Assembly: GCF_030317035.1 (NCBI RefSeq)
Contig: NZ_JASZYK010000017.1
Location: forward strand, 1 to 64,000
Direction: 5' to 3'
DNA length: 64,000 bases
Source of the DNA: Variovorax sp. J22G73
GTDB taxonomy: Bacteria; Pseudomonadota; Gammaproteobacteria; Burkholderiales; Burkholderiaceae_C
The translations under genes were made by a program, and so were the position numbers. Within the stretch, counting starts at the first letter, position 1. Every line of letters starts with the position of its first letter. Below the pieces are notes generated by a model. That model was not told the DNA's origin, did no database searches, and was given only the letters and a program-made list of their open reading frames with translations. Below are positions 47,364 through 56,086 of the stretch, piece after piece.

Positions 47364-49619
47364 ATGCCGCCCACCCTGCCCCCTTCGTCAGAGCCGACGC
47401 CCGAGCTAGCGCCCGAGTCGACGCCAGATAGCGCGCCAGCCCCCGCGCGCTTTCGCCGCACGCGCCTGCGCAAGCTCGCCCCCTGGGCCGCCGCGCTCGC
47501 CCTGGCCCTGCTGCTCATCGGCCTGGCCGCCCAATGGGCCGCGACGCGCGAGGCGAACTTTCAGGCCGACTCCATCCGCCGCGCCATGGAAGTGCACGTG
47601 CTCGGCCTGCGCGACTCGGCCGGCAAATACAACTACCTGCCGTTCACCACCGGCCTGCACCCCGAGGTGCTGGCCGCGCTGGCCCACCCGCAGGACGCCG
47701 CGGTGCGGCAGCGCGCCAACCTCTACATCGAGGAGGTCAACCGCCAGGCGGGCTCCGACGCGCTCTACCTCATCGACCTGAACGGCACGACGCTGGCGGC
47801 CAGCAACTGGGCCACGCCGCAGAGCTTCGTGGGCGAGTCGTATGCCAACCGGCCCTACTTCATCGACGCGCGCGCAGGCCGCGGCGGCATGTTCTACGGC
47901 GTGGGGCAGACCACGGGGGAGCCGGGGCTGTTCATCTCGGCGCCGGTGCGCGCGGAGGGTGGCACAGGGGGTGGCACCGGCGGCGGCGCGGCTGGCGCGG
48001 TGCTGGGCGTGGTCACCGTCAAGGTCAGCCTGCGCCAGCTGCAGGAGGCCTGGACCTTCGTGCGCGACCCCATCCTGCTGACCGACGCGCGCGGCGTGGT
48101 GTTCCTGAGCTCGGTGCCTTCGTGGCTCTACCAGACCACGCGCGACATCGCCCCGGCCGAGCTCGACCGCGTGCGGCGCGACCAGCAGTACGGCGCGCGC
48201 ACCCGCTTCGCGGCGTTGCCCTGGAAGGTGGAGCGCAGCGACGACCAGCCCGGCTACCTGGTGCGCACCGACATCGCGGGCAAGCCGCGCCGCTTCCTGG
48301 CCGTCGACGAGCCGCTGCCCGACCTGGGCTGGACGCTGACCGTCATGGCCGACCACGCCGAGGTGAGCCGCGCCCGCGAGCGCGCCTGGATGCTGGGCCT
48401 GCTGTGCGCCGGCGTGCTGCTGCTGGGCGGCCTGTATTGGCGGCTGCGCGAGCGTCGCTTTGCCGAGCAGCGCGACGCGCGGCGCGACCTGGAGCTGCGC
48501 GTGCGCGAGCGTACCCATGCGCTGGACGAGGCGCACGCCTTTCGCAAGGCGATGGAAGACTCACTGCTGGTCGGCATGCGCGCGCGCGACCGCGAGGGCC
48601 GCATCACCTACGTCAACCCGGCCTTCTGCGACATGACCGGCTACGGCGCCGACGAGCTGCTCGGCAAGCTGCCGCCCTACCCCTACTGGCACCCCGACGA
48701 CGTGACGCAGCACTGGCACCACTATGACGCCATGATGAGCGGCCAGCCCGCGCGCTCGGGCTTCGAGTCGCGCCTGCGGCACCGCGACGGGCGCGAGGTG
48801 ATCACCATGGTCTACACGGCGCCGCTGATCGACGCCGACGGCGCGCACAGCGGCTGGATGAGCTCGGTGGTCGACATCACCGAGCAAAAGCGCGCCGAGC
48901 TGCGCCAGCGCCAGAACGACGAGCAGCTGCAGCACGCGCAGCGCCTGGCCAGCCTGGGAGAAATGGCCTCCACCCTGGCCCACGAACTCAACCAGCCGCT
49001 GATGGCGCTGAGCAACTTCGCCAGCGCGGCCAAGGCCTTCGCGGAACAGGGCAACCAGCCGCTGCTGGTGAGCAGCCTCGACGAGACCATGGCGCAGGCC
49101 CAGCGCAGCGCCGAGATCGTGCGGCGCATTCGCGGCTTCGTGCGCCAGCGCACCGTGGGCACCGAAGACTGCGCCGTGAACGCGCTGGTGGCCAACGCGC
49201 TGGCGCTGCTGCAGGGCGAGATGCGCCAGCGCCAGGCGCGCGCCGAGGTGCGCATGCCCGCCGCCCTGCCGCCGGTGCGCGGCGACCGCGTGCTGCTGGA
49301 GCAGGTGCTGCTCAACCTGGTGTCCAACAGCCTGCAGGCCATGCAAGCCACGCCGGTGGAACAGCGCGTGGTGGAGATAGAGGCCGAGCTGCTCGACGCC
49401 CGCGTGCACATTCGCGTGGCCGACCACGGCCCCGGCATCGACGCCGCGCTGGCCGAGCAGGTGTTCGCGCCCTTCTTCACCACCAAGGCCGGCGGGCTGG
49501 GGCTGGGCCTGAACATCTGCCGCACCATCGTGGAGGCCCACCGGGGCCGGCTGTCTTTTGCCGACCGGCCCGGCGGCGGCACCGTTTTCACCCTTGCGCT
49601 GGAGATCTCACCGCCATGA
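47364..49619 (+). CDS. Sensor histidine kinase, DctB-like, with Cache and PAS domains
   Basis: 751 residues. A Pro/Ser/Glu-rich cytoplasmic lead of about 35 residues precedes TM1 at about residues 38-60. A large periplasmic Cache-type domain (about 65-330) and TM2 near 335-355 follow. Then come a coiled-coil linker, PAS at about residues 395-510 (DREGRITYVNPAFCDMTGYG), a phospho-acceptor His in LAHELNQPLMALSNF near residue 540 and HATPase (NLVSNSLQAM, GGLGLGLNIC). This is the organisation of C4-dicarboxylate sensors, so a small organic acid ligand is likely. It overlaps its response regulator by 4 bp. Confidence 0.93.
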   Translation: MPPTLPPSSEPTPELAPESTPDSAPAPARFRRTRLRKLAPWAAALALALLLIGLAAQWAATREANFQADSIRRAMEVHVLGLRDSAGKYNYLPFTTGLHPEVLAALAHPQDAAVRQRANLYIEEVNRQAGSDALYLIDLNGTTLAASNWATPQSFVGESYANRPYFIDARAGRGGMFYGVGQTTGEPGLFISAPVRAEGGTGGGTGGGAAGAVLGVVTVKVSLRQLQEAWTFVRDPILLTDARGVVFLSSVPSWLYQTTRDIAPAELDRVRRDQQYGARTRFAALPWKVERSDDQPGYLVRTDIAGKPRRFLAVDEPLPDLGWTLTVMADHAEVSRARERAWMLGLLCAGVLLLGGLYWRLRERRFAEQRDARRDLELRVRERTHALDEAHAFRKAMEDSLLVGMRARDREGRITYVNPAFCDMTGYGADELLGKLPPYPYWHPDDVTQHWHHYDAMMSGQPARSGFESRLRHRDGREVITMVYTAPLIDADGAHSGWMSSVVDITEQKRAELRQRQNDEQLQHAQRLASLGEMASTLAHELNQPLMALSNFASAAKAFAEQGNQPLLVSSLDETMAQAQRSAEIVRRIRGFVRQRTVGTEDCAVNALVANALALLQGEMRQRQARAEVRMPAALPPVRGDRVLLEQVLLNLVSNSLQAMQATPVEQRVVEIEAELLDARVHIRVADHGPGIDAALAEQVFAPFFTTKAGGLGLGLNICRTIVEAHRGRLSFADRPGGGTVFTLALEISPP

Positions 49620-50248
49620 ACGCAGCCAACGCCATCAACCCCCTGGCCAACAACCTCTGCGTGGTGGACGACGACGAGGCCGTGCGCCGTTCGCTCGGCC
49701 TGCTGCTGCTGTCGCGCGGCTACGCGGTGCAGACCTTTGCGTCGGGCGAGGCCTTTCTGGCGGGCGCCGACCTGCAGCGCGCGGGCTGCGTCATCCTCGA
49801 CCTGCGCATGGAGGGCGTGAGCGGCCTGCAGGTGTTCGACGCGCTGCGCGCGCAGCACAGCCCGCTGGTGGTCATCTTCCTGTCCGGCCACGGCGACATT
49901 CCCATGGCCGTGGAGGCCGTGCAGAACGGCGCCTTCGGCTGGCTGGAGAAACCGTGCAACGACGAGCGCCTGCTCGAGAGCATCGCCAAGGCGCTGCAGC
50001 AGGCCGGCGACATCGCCGTGCGGCAGCAGGCCCGCCAGGCGGCGCAGGCCCTGTGGAACAAGCTCACCCCGCGCGAGATGCAGGTCGCGCGGCTGGTGGC
50101 CGAGGGCAAGCCGAACAAGCAGATTGCCCTGGAGCTCGCGCCGCTGGAGCAGCGCACGGTGGAAACCCACCGGGCGCATGTGTTCGCGAAGCTGGGGCTG
50201 TCGAACAGCCACCAGCTCGACAGGTTCCTGCGGGAGCATGGGCTGTAG
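49616..50248 (+). CDS. FixJ/NarL-type response regulator
   Basis: 210 residues. Receiver domain with acidic pair DDDE near residue 18, phospho-Asp in CVILDLRMEG near residue 63, Thr/Ser switch in FLSGHGD and Lys in WLEKPCND. A LuxR-type helix-turn-helix follows at about residues 145-205 (LTPREMQVARLVAEGKPNKQ, VETHRAHVFAKLG). It is coupled to the kinase upstream (ATGA) and completes a FixL/FixJ- or DctB-like pair. Position suggests control of the aminotransferase/CoA-transferase genes and perhaps cassette 2. Confidence 0.93.
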   Translation: MNAANAINPLANNLCVVDDDEAVRRSLGLLLLSRGYAVQTFASGEAFLAGADLQRAGCVILDLRMEGVSGLQVFDALRAQHSPLVVIFLSGHGDIPMAVEAVQNGAFGWLEKPCNDERLLESIAKALQQAGDIAVRQQARQAAQALWNKLTPREMQVARLVAEGKPNKQIALELAPLEQRTVETHRAHVFAKLGLSNSHQLDRFLREHGL

Positions 50249-50308
50249 GGCCTTGTTCTGTTTGTCAGTTTGTCGGTCGGTTGTCGTGACATCGGGAGGC
50301 GTTGGACC

Positions 50309-51004
50309 ATGGCGAGTTCTTTCTTCGACAAGTTGCCCGAGGGTGACGACGGGCAGCAGCACCCGGACGGGTCTGCGGCGGCGGTGCTGCAGGCCTACTT
50401 CGATGCGCTCGCACTGTTCGACGGTGAGGGCTCGGCCCTTCTCCCCGAACCTGCGGTGCGCGAGCAAAGCGAGCGCTTCGCCTACCACCCCGTCGTTGCG
50501 CAGTTGGGCGGCTACGTGCTGGACGATGCCGACACGAGCGACCACCACGTTCTGGTGACCCGCTCGCCCCTCGCCGGAAGCGTGCTCTTCCTCGCGCACG
50601 ACGCCGACACGCGCGTCGTGTTCGACTCCGGCGTGGCCTTTCTGGCCGCCGTTCACGAGGCGCGTGAAAGCGATGTCGACGTGACCGACCTGCATCCCGC
50701 GCAATCGCCGGTCGCGCAAGACCAGGGCGCGCTGGGCGCATTCGTTCGCGGCCTGCTCGCCTCCGACGAACTGAGCGATGTGGTGGTTTGCCTGGTTCCA
50801 TCGCTGGACCTCGCGGACATCGATTTGCTGCAGCGGCTCGTGCAGGACGAAGACTTCTTTCTCGGCGAGGCCGTGGCGAACGAGATCGCGAAGCGTCCGT
50901 CGCCTGCGCTGTTGCCGGTTGCGCAGCTGTGCGCGGCGCATCGGCATCCGCAGGCCGCTCGGGCCGGGGAGCGTGCGCTGCAGCGGGTTCGCCAAGCCGG
51001 CTAG
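50309..51004 (+). CDS. Hypothetical acidic protein
   Basis: 231 residues from ATG 50309, preceded by GGGAGG. Acidic (many Asp/Glu), soluble, with a helical character (VLQAYFDALALFDGEGSAL; LLQRLVQDEDFFLGEAVANE). No recognised motif, signal peptide or membrane segment. It follows the two-component operon by 60 bp on the same strand but has its own ribosome binding site. Function unknown. Confidence 0.65.
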   Translation: MASSFFDKLPEGDDGQQHPDGSAAAVLQAYFDALALFDGEGSALLPEPAVREQSERFAYHPVVAQLGGYVLDDADTSDHHVLVTRSPLAGSVLFLAHDADTRVVFDSGVAFLAAVHEARESDVDVTDLHPAQSPVAQDQGALGAFVRGLLASDELSDVVVCLVPSLDLADIDLLQRLVQDEDFFLGEAVANEIAKRPSPALLPVAQLCAAHRHPQAARAGERALQRVRQAG

Positions 51005-51040
51005 CGGCCGGAACCTCTCACCAATCGCAAACCTGAACCT

Positions 51041-51412
51041 ATGCCAGCAGCAAATTCTTCACGGCGTTTCCCGGCAGCTTGGCCCGTGCTGGTCTTTTCC
51101 ACGGTGCTGCTAGTGACAAGCGGATGCGCCTCCGTCGAGGTGAAAGAAGGCCAACGGCTCGACGCCATCCTGGCCTCGGCCAAGGGACAACCGACCGACA
51201 GGCTCGCCCGGACGTTGGCGGCGAATGGCTACGCCTGCAGCGCAGGCACGCAAGCGGCGTCCGGCGAGAAGGCGGCGCTGGAATGCACCAGCCAGCGGTC
51301 CAACCGGTGGCCGCCGTATTCCTGCGTTTTCCGTGTCGAGCTGCAACCTGAGCCGCTGGCTGGCGCTGCTGGAGCTTCTCCTGTGGTGAGCCATGCGTGT
51401 GCCGGCATGTAG
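51041..51412 (+). CDS. Putative lipoprotein, hypothetical
   Basis: 123 residues. The N-terminal signal ends in a lipobox-like LLVTSGCAS (Cys near residue 29), predicting lipid attachment and export. The mature part is short, with three further Cys residues (CSAG, CTSQ, YSCVF) and a late Cys that may form disulfides. No family was recognised. It follows the acidic hypothetical gene by 36 bp on the same strand. Confidence 0.65.
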   Translation: MPAANSSRRFPAAWPVLVFSTVLLVTSGCASVEVKEGQRLDAILASAKGQPTDRLARTLAANGYACSAGTQAASGEKAALECTSQRSNRWPPYSCVFRVELQPEPLAGAAGASPVVSHACAGM

Positions 51413-51473
51413 GCGGGGTCGGGCGGGGACGACATCCGGCAAGTGAACGCTCGGAGCATTGCGTCCGCGAATT

Positions 51474-52370
51474 TCAATCGATGAACGCCGCCAGCTCGTC
51501 AGGCGCCCCGGTGGGAAAGCACTCTTTAAGGAAATCCAGGAACACGGAGACCCGCGTGCTCAGCAACCGGCGCGACGGGTACAGCGCCCACAGCGCGATC
51601 TCGGGCCCCTCCACATCGCCCCAATGCACCAGCTTTCCCGCGGCCAGGTCGTGCGTGACCAGCGACAACGGCAGGCGCGCGACGCCGACGCCCGCCCTGA
51701 CCGCGTCGCGCACCATGAACAACGACGACAGGTGCAGCACAGGCTCCACGGCGATGCGCTTCGTGCCTGACGCACCGGTCATCTCCCATGACAAGTTCTG
51801 GTCGCCCGTGCCGCCGCCGCGCACCACCGCCGGGACCGGCACGGTGCCCTTGGGCCGCGTCAGTTCCGGCGCTGCGACCACGACGAGCCGGTCCCTCAAG
51901 AAGACCCGCCCGACCAGCCGCGCGTCGGGGTCGGGGTTCACGCGAATCACCAGGTCGTAGCCCTCCTCGACCATGTCGACCGCCCGGTCCTCCGTGGTGA
52001 CCTCGAGCCGCACGTCGCCGTACCTCGCGGCGAAGCCCGCGGCGAGCTTGCCCATCGCGGCTTGCGAAAAAAGCAGCGGCGCGCTCACCCTCAGCCTGCC
52101 GCGCGGCGCACCGCCGCCGGCCGCGATGGCCGCCGCGGTCTCGTCAATTTCGATCAGCAGCACGGAGGTTCTCTCGTAGAGCGCGCGCCCTTCCTCGGTG
52201 AGCTTCAGCGTGCGCGCACCCCGCTCGAACAGACGCAGGTCGAGCCCGCGTTCCAGGTCGGCGACCCGCCGCGACAGCGTGGCCTTCGGCCGCCCGGATT
52301 CCCGGGCAGCGCGCCCGAAGCCGCCATGGCGCGCCACGAGGTTGAAGTCGGTGAGGGCGAGGAAGTCCAT
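51474..52370 (-). CDS. LysR-family transcriptional regulator
   Basis: 298 residues from ATG 52370; an ATG at 52379 would add three. HTH at residues 1-60 contains FLALTDFNLVARHGGFGRAA, KATLSRRVADLE and LFERGARTLKL. The effector domain follows (GRLRVSAPLLFSQAAMGKLA), with the aromatic-aldehyde/solvent-type LTTR tail SRRLLSTRVSVFLDFL. It is divergent from an NmrA-like NAD(P)-binding gene with about 100 bp between starts, a common LysR/reductase pairing, and probably controls it. Confidence 0.92.
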   Translation of the reverse strand: MDFLALTDFNLVARHGGFGRAARESGRPKATLSRRVADLERGLDLRLFERGARTLKLTEEGRALYERTSVLLIEIDETAAAIAAGGGAPRGRLRVSAPLLFSQAAMGKLAAGFAARYGDVRLEVTTEDRAVDMVEEGYDLVIRVNPDPDARLVGRVFLRDRLVVVAAPELTRPKGTVPVPAVVRGGGTGDQNLSWEMTGASGTKRIAVEPVLHLSSLFMVRDAVRAGVGVARLPLSLVTHDLAAGKLVHWGDVEGPEIALWALYPSRRLLSTRVSVFLDFLKECFPTGAPDELAAFID

Positions 52371-52469
52371 GTGTTCCAACAGTGAGACGAGGTGTCTAAA
52401 TATAGAGGCTATCGGTCCGCCCCTGGAACTTTGAAGATCGAGGCTCCTTCAACGAACCGGAGCAATTCC

Positions 52470-53336
52470 ATGACCATCCTTATCACCGGCGCCAGCGGCA
52501 ACATCGGCCGCCAGGTCGTCCAGCAACTCGTCGAACGCGGTGCGGCAGTGCGCGCACTGGTGCGCGATCCATCCAAGGCCAGCTTCCCCGCGGGGGTCGA
52601 GGTCGTGCAGGGCGACCTGCTGGACGTGCAGGCGCTGCGCCGTGCCCTAGCCGGCGTGACCACCCTGTTCCTGCTCAACGGCGTGGTGCCCGACGAATTC
52701 ACCCAGGCCCTGGTCACGCTGAACCTGGCGCGAGAAGCGGGAATAGAGCGTGTCGTGTACCTGTCGGTGATCCACAGCGACAAGTACCTCAACGTGCCCC
52801 ACTTCGCGGGCAAGTTCGGCGTCGAGCGAATGCTCGAGCAGATGGGCTTCGGCGCCACCATCCTGCGGCCGGCCTACTTCATGCAGAACGACCTGACCAT
52901 CAAGGACGTGGTGCTCGGGCACGGCGTGTACCCGATGCCCATCGGCGCCAAGGGCCTCGCGATGATCGACACGCGCGACATCGCGGAGATCGCCGCCGTC
53001 GAGCTGCTGGAGCGCGGCACCTCGAAGCCGTTGCCGCTCAAGCGCATCAACCTGGTGGGCCCCGACACGCTGACGGGTGCCGACGTCGCCGGCATCTGGT
53101 CCGCCGTGACGGGTCGCGCCGTGGCCTATGGCGGCGACGACACCGCGGGCTTCGAGAAGAACCTGCTGAACTTCATGCTGGGCTGGATGGCGTACGACAT
53201 GCGCCTCATGAGCGAGCGCTTCCTGTCGGACGGAATGGTCCCGCAGGCCGGCGATGTGGAGCGGCTGGCGACGCTGCTGGGGCGGCCCCTGCGCTCGTAC
53301 CGCGAGTTCGCTTCCGAGGCCTTCGCCTCGGCCTGA
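52470..53336 (+). CDS. NmrA-like NAD(P)-binding protein (atypical SDR)
   Basis: 288 residues from ATG 52470. The dinucleotide fold starts immediately with ILITGASGNIGRQVV (GxxGxxG). Further blocks are VVQGDLLD and VVYLSVIHSDKY, and a late ILRPAYFMQN segment is typical of NmrA/quinone-reductase-2-type (QorB) proteins. These act as NADPH-dependent redox sensors or reductases. It is divergent from the LysR gene and followed 47 bp later by another NAD(P)-binding protein on the same strand. Confidence 0.9.
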   Translation: MTILITGASGNIGRQVVQQLVERGAAVRALVRDPSKASFPAGVEVVQGDLLDVQALRRALAGVTTLFLLNGVVPDEFTQALVTLNLAREAGIERVVYLSVIHSDKYLNVPHFAGKFGVERMLEQMGFGATILRPAYFMQNDLTIKDVVLGHGVYPMPIGAKGLAMIDTRDIAEIAAVELLERGTSKPLPLKRINLVGPDTLTGADVAGIWSAVTGRAVAYGGDDTAGFEKNLLNFMLGWMAYDMRLMSERFLSDGMVPQAGDVERLATLLGRPLRSYREFASEAFASA

Positions 53337-53383
53337 AGGGCGAGCGCCCGAGCCCCGAGCCACCTCAAGGAAAGGACCGCCTC

Positions 53384-54067
53384 ATGATCTATTCGACCGC
53401 AACCCCTGCCGGTACCGGGCCGGCTCGCCGGAGCGTGCTGGTGCTCGGCGCCACCGGCGGCACGGGCCGGCTCATCGTCGCGCAGGCGCTGGCGCGCGGA
53501 CACGACGTTCACGTATTGGTGCGCTCACCCGAGAAGCTGGAGAAGGCGACGGGCCTGGAGGGCGCGACGGTCACCGTCGGGGACGCTCGCGACGAGCGTG
53601 CGTTGCGCAACGCCCTGCGGGGCAGGGACGCCGTGGTCAGCGCGCTGGGCACGCCGGCCAGCCCGTTGCGGGAGGTGACGGCGCTCTCCGAGTCGACGCG
53701 CGCACTCGTCGGTGCCATGCGGGCTGAAGGCGTCAGGCGGCTGGTGTGCATCACCGGCATGGGGGCAGGCGACAGCGTCGGGCACGGCGGGTTCTTCTTC
53801 GATCGCGTGATTTTTCCGGCGCTGTTGAAGAAGGTCTACGCCGACAAGAACCGGCAGGAAGCGCTGGTCAGGCAGAGCGGGCTGGACTGGGTGCTGGTGC
53901 GGCCTTCGGTGCTCAACGACAAGGCCTCCGGGCCGGTGGTCCGCGCCTTCACGGACCTCTCGGGCTTCCACGGGGGAACCATCGCGAGGGCGGACGCCGC
54001 GAGCTTTGTGCTGGACCAGGTGAGCAGCGATGCCTGGCTGCACCGGTCGCCGCTGGTCTCCTGGTGA
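53384..54067 (+). CDS. NAD(P)H-binding protein (atypical SDR)
   Basis: 227 residues. The nucleotide motif GATGGTGRLIV lies near residue 25. The rest matches the NAD(P)H-binding domain family (PF13460-type): VTVGDARDERAL, VSALGTPAS, ITGMGAGDS and WVLVRPSVLND. It probably forms an operon with the NmrA-like gene 47 bp upstream. Redox or flavin-reductase-like function is likely, substrate unknown. Confidence 0.88.
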   Translation: MIYSTATPAGTGPARRSVLVLGATGGTGRLIVAQALARGHDVHVLVRSPEKLEKATGLEGATVTVGDARDERALRNALRGRDAVVSALGTPASPLREVTALSESTRALVGAMRAEGVRRLVCITGMGAGDSVGHGGFFFDRVIFPALLKKVYADKNRQEALVRQSGLDWVLVRPSVLNDKASGPVVRAFTDLSGFHGGTIARADAASFVLDQVSSDAWLHRSPLVSW

Positions 54068-54117
54068 ACACCCCCGTGGGCGAGGCGGCTGCCGGGTCTT
54101 CTAGGTATTTACCCTTG

Positions 54118-54152
54118 CGTACCGATACGTAGCCCCCCGCCGGCCGGCTACG
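54118..54152. promoter_or_regulatory. Overlapping inverted repeats upstream of the MFS gene
   Basis: CGTA-CCGA-TACG (54118-54129) is a perfect short palindrome. It overlaps a second pair, CGTAGCC (54128-54134) and GGCTACG (54146-54152), with an 11-bp spacer. Both lie about 100-135 bp before the permease ATG. They may be operators or a leader stem; no binding protein is known. Confidence 0.4.
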
Positions 54153-54253
54153 GACGACAAGCGCCCCGCCGCCGAAGAGACTCGCCGGTACGGCTCCCCG
54201 CGGCCACCGAGGCCGCGCGGCAGACGCCGCCAGAGACGACAAGGACTGCTCCC

Positions 54254-55588
54254 ATGACCACCATCGCCAACACCGGCAGCGCCGGCGCGGACACCTCCGA
54301 CGCCAACGCGCCCTACACCTTCGAAGAAAAACGCAAGCGCATCTTCGCCATCTTTGCCGCATCGTCGGGCAATCTGGTCGAATGGTTCGACTTCTACGTG
54401 TACGCCTTCTGCGCGATCTATTTCGCGCCGGCATTCTTCCCCAAGTCGGACCCGACCGTGCAGCTGCTGAACACGGCCGGCGTGTTTGCGGCCGGCTTCC
54501 TGATGCGCCCGGTGGGCGGCTGGCTGTTCGGCCGGCTGGCCGACCGCAAGGGCCGCAAGACCTCGATGGTGGTCTCGGTCACGATGATGTGCGTGGGCTC
54601 GCTGATCATTGCCTGCCTGCCCACCTACGCGCAGATCGGCGCCGCCGCGCCCGCGCTGCTGCTGGCCGCGCGCCTGCTGCAGGGCCTGTCGGTCGGCGGC
54701 GAATACGGCACCACCGCCACCTACATGAGCGAAGTGGCCATGCGCGGCCAGCGCGGCTTCTTCTCGTCGTTCCAGTACGTCACGCTCATCGGCGGCCAGC
54801 TGCTGGCGGTAGTGGTCGTGGTGGTGCTGCAGCAGCTGCTGGACGACACCGAGCTCAAGAGCTGGGGCTGGCGCATTCCCTTCGTGCTGGGCGCCGTGGC
54901 GGCCGTGGTGGCGCTGATGCTGCGCCGCACGCTCACCGAAACCGCCAGCAACAAGACCCGCGCCGCCAAGGGCGCGGGCACCATGCGCGAACTGTTCACG
55001 CACCACAAGCGCGCCTTCCTGGTGGTGCTGGGCTACACGGCCGGCGGCTCGCTGATCTTCTACACCTTCACCACGTACATGCAGAAGTACCTGGTGAACT
55101 CGGCCGGCATGTCGATCAAGACGGCCAGCAACGTGATGACGGCCTGCCTGTTCATCTACATGTGCATGCAGCCGGTGTTCGGCGCCCTGTCTGACCGCAT
55201 CGGCCGCCGCACCAACATGCTGCTGTTCGGCGCGCTGGGCGCGCTGATGACGGTGCCCGTGCTCAGCAGCCTGCAGAACGTGGCCAGCCCGCTGATGGCC
55301 GGCGTGCTGATCACCGTGGCGCTGGCGGTGGTGAGCTTCTACACCTCGATCAGCGGCATCGTGAAAGCCGAGATGTTCCCGCCCGAAGTCCGCGCGCTGG
55401 GCGTGGGCCTGTCGTACGCGGTGGGCAACGCGATCTTCGGGGGCAGCGCGGAGTACGTGGCGCTGGGGCTGAAGTCGATCGGCCACGAGTCGTACTTCTA
55501 CTGGTACGTGACCGGCATGATGGCCGTGGCCTTCCTGGTGAGCCTGCTGCTGCCGAAGCAGGCCTCGTACCTGCACCACGACAAGTAA
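54254..55588 (+). CDS. MFS transporter, metabolite:H+ symporter (MHS) family
   Basis: 444 residues with about 12 membrane helices. The MHS/KgtP-type N-terminus SSGNLVEWFDFYVYAF lies near residue 38, the loop 2-3 motif GRLADRKGRKTSMVV near residue 95 and the family block GLSVGGEYGTTATYM near residue 145. These proton symporters take up 2-oxoglutarate, proline/betaine, citrate or shikimate; the KgtP branch fits best, so a dicarboxylate is the likely substrate. It stands alone on the plus strand with a possible operator region upstream. Confidence 0.93.
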   Translation: MTTIANTGSAGADTSDANAPYTFEEKRKRIFAIFAASSGNLVEWFDFYVYAFCAIYFAPAFFPKSDPTVQLLNTAGVFAAGFLMRPVGGWLFGRLADRKGRKTSMVVSVTMMCVGSLIIACLPTYAQIGAAAPALLLAARLLQGLSVGGEYGTTATYMSEVAMRGQRGFFSSFQYVTLIGGQLLAVVVVVVLQQLLDDTELKSWGWRIPFVLGAVAAVVALMLRRTLTETASNKTRAAKGAGTMRELFTHHKRAFLVVLGYTAGGSLIFYTFTTYMQKYLVNSAGMSIKTASNVMTACLFIYMCMQPVFGALSDRIGRRTNMLLFGALGALMTVPVLSSLQNVASPLMAGVLITVALAVVSFYTSISGIVKAEMFPPEVRALGVGLSYAVGNAIFGGSAEYVALGLKSIGHESYFYWYVTGMMAVAFLVSLLLPKQASYLHHDK

Positions 55589-55600
55589 GAACAGACAAGC

Positions 55601-55633
55601 AAAAAGCTTCAGGGCGCGTTCGACCGCGCCCTG
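55601..55633 (-). terminator. Terminator for the minus-strand membrane-protein gene
   Basis: Read on the minus strand, CAGGGCGCG / CGCGCCCTG (55633-55610) folds into a strong stem and is followed by GAAGCTTTTT. The hairpin overlaps the last codons of the gene ending at 55609. On the plus strand it could also slow transcripts leaving the permease gene. Confidence 0.6.
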
Positions 55634-55860
55634 GTGAGCCGGCCTGCCACCAGCCCGGCCACCACGCTCCCCAGCAGGGAGCCGGCAAAGGGAGAGGCCG
55701 CCAGGGCCCATCCCGCGAGCGCGCCGACGCAGCCGCCCGCCAGCGCCCAAGCCCACACCGAACGCCGCCGCGCATACGCCGACGAAGGCTTCTGGGCCCA
55801 CATGCCGTTGGCCACCAGCCAACCGATGGCGATCAGCCACAAGATCACTGTCGTGAACAA
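55609..55860 (-). CDS. Small membrane protein, hypothetical
   Basis: 83 residues from a TTG at 55860 preceded by AGGGGG at 7-nt spacing; a longer frame begins at another TTG (55908). A first hydrophobic helix (TVILWLIAIGWLVANGMW) is followed by one or two Gly/Ala-rich helices (WAWALAGGCVGALAGWALAA), typical of small inner-membrane proteins. No family was recognised. Convergent with the MFS permease; a hairpin terminator overlaps its 3' end. Confidence 0.6.
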   Translation of the reverse strand: MFTTVILWLIAIGWLVANGMWAQKPSSAYARRRSVWAWALAGGCVGALAGWALAASPFAGSLLGSVVAGLVAGRLTRARSNAP

Positions 55861-56086
55861 ACGCGTACCCCCTGAGAATGAAATCCGGCACCGTGCCGCT
55901 TCGTTCAAAGGGTAACCCGGCGGCCTTTCAAAACGCGTTCATTCGAGCGCCTTTGCCCGACCTGCGCGCCGGATGGGTCCGCCGCCTACGCGCGGCTGCG
56001 CCATTGACTACCGGTGCCGCGGGCACCGGCGTGGAAACTTTGCAGCTTCCTTCTGCAACCCGCACCACCACGCCTCCCCACACACC

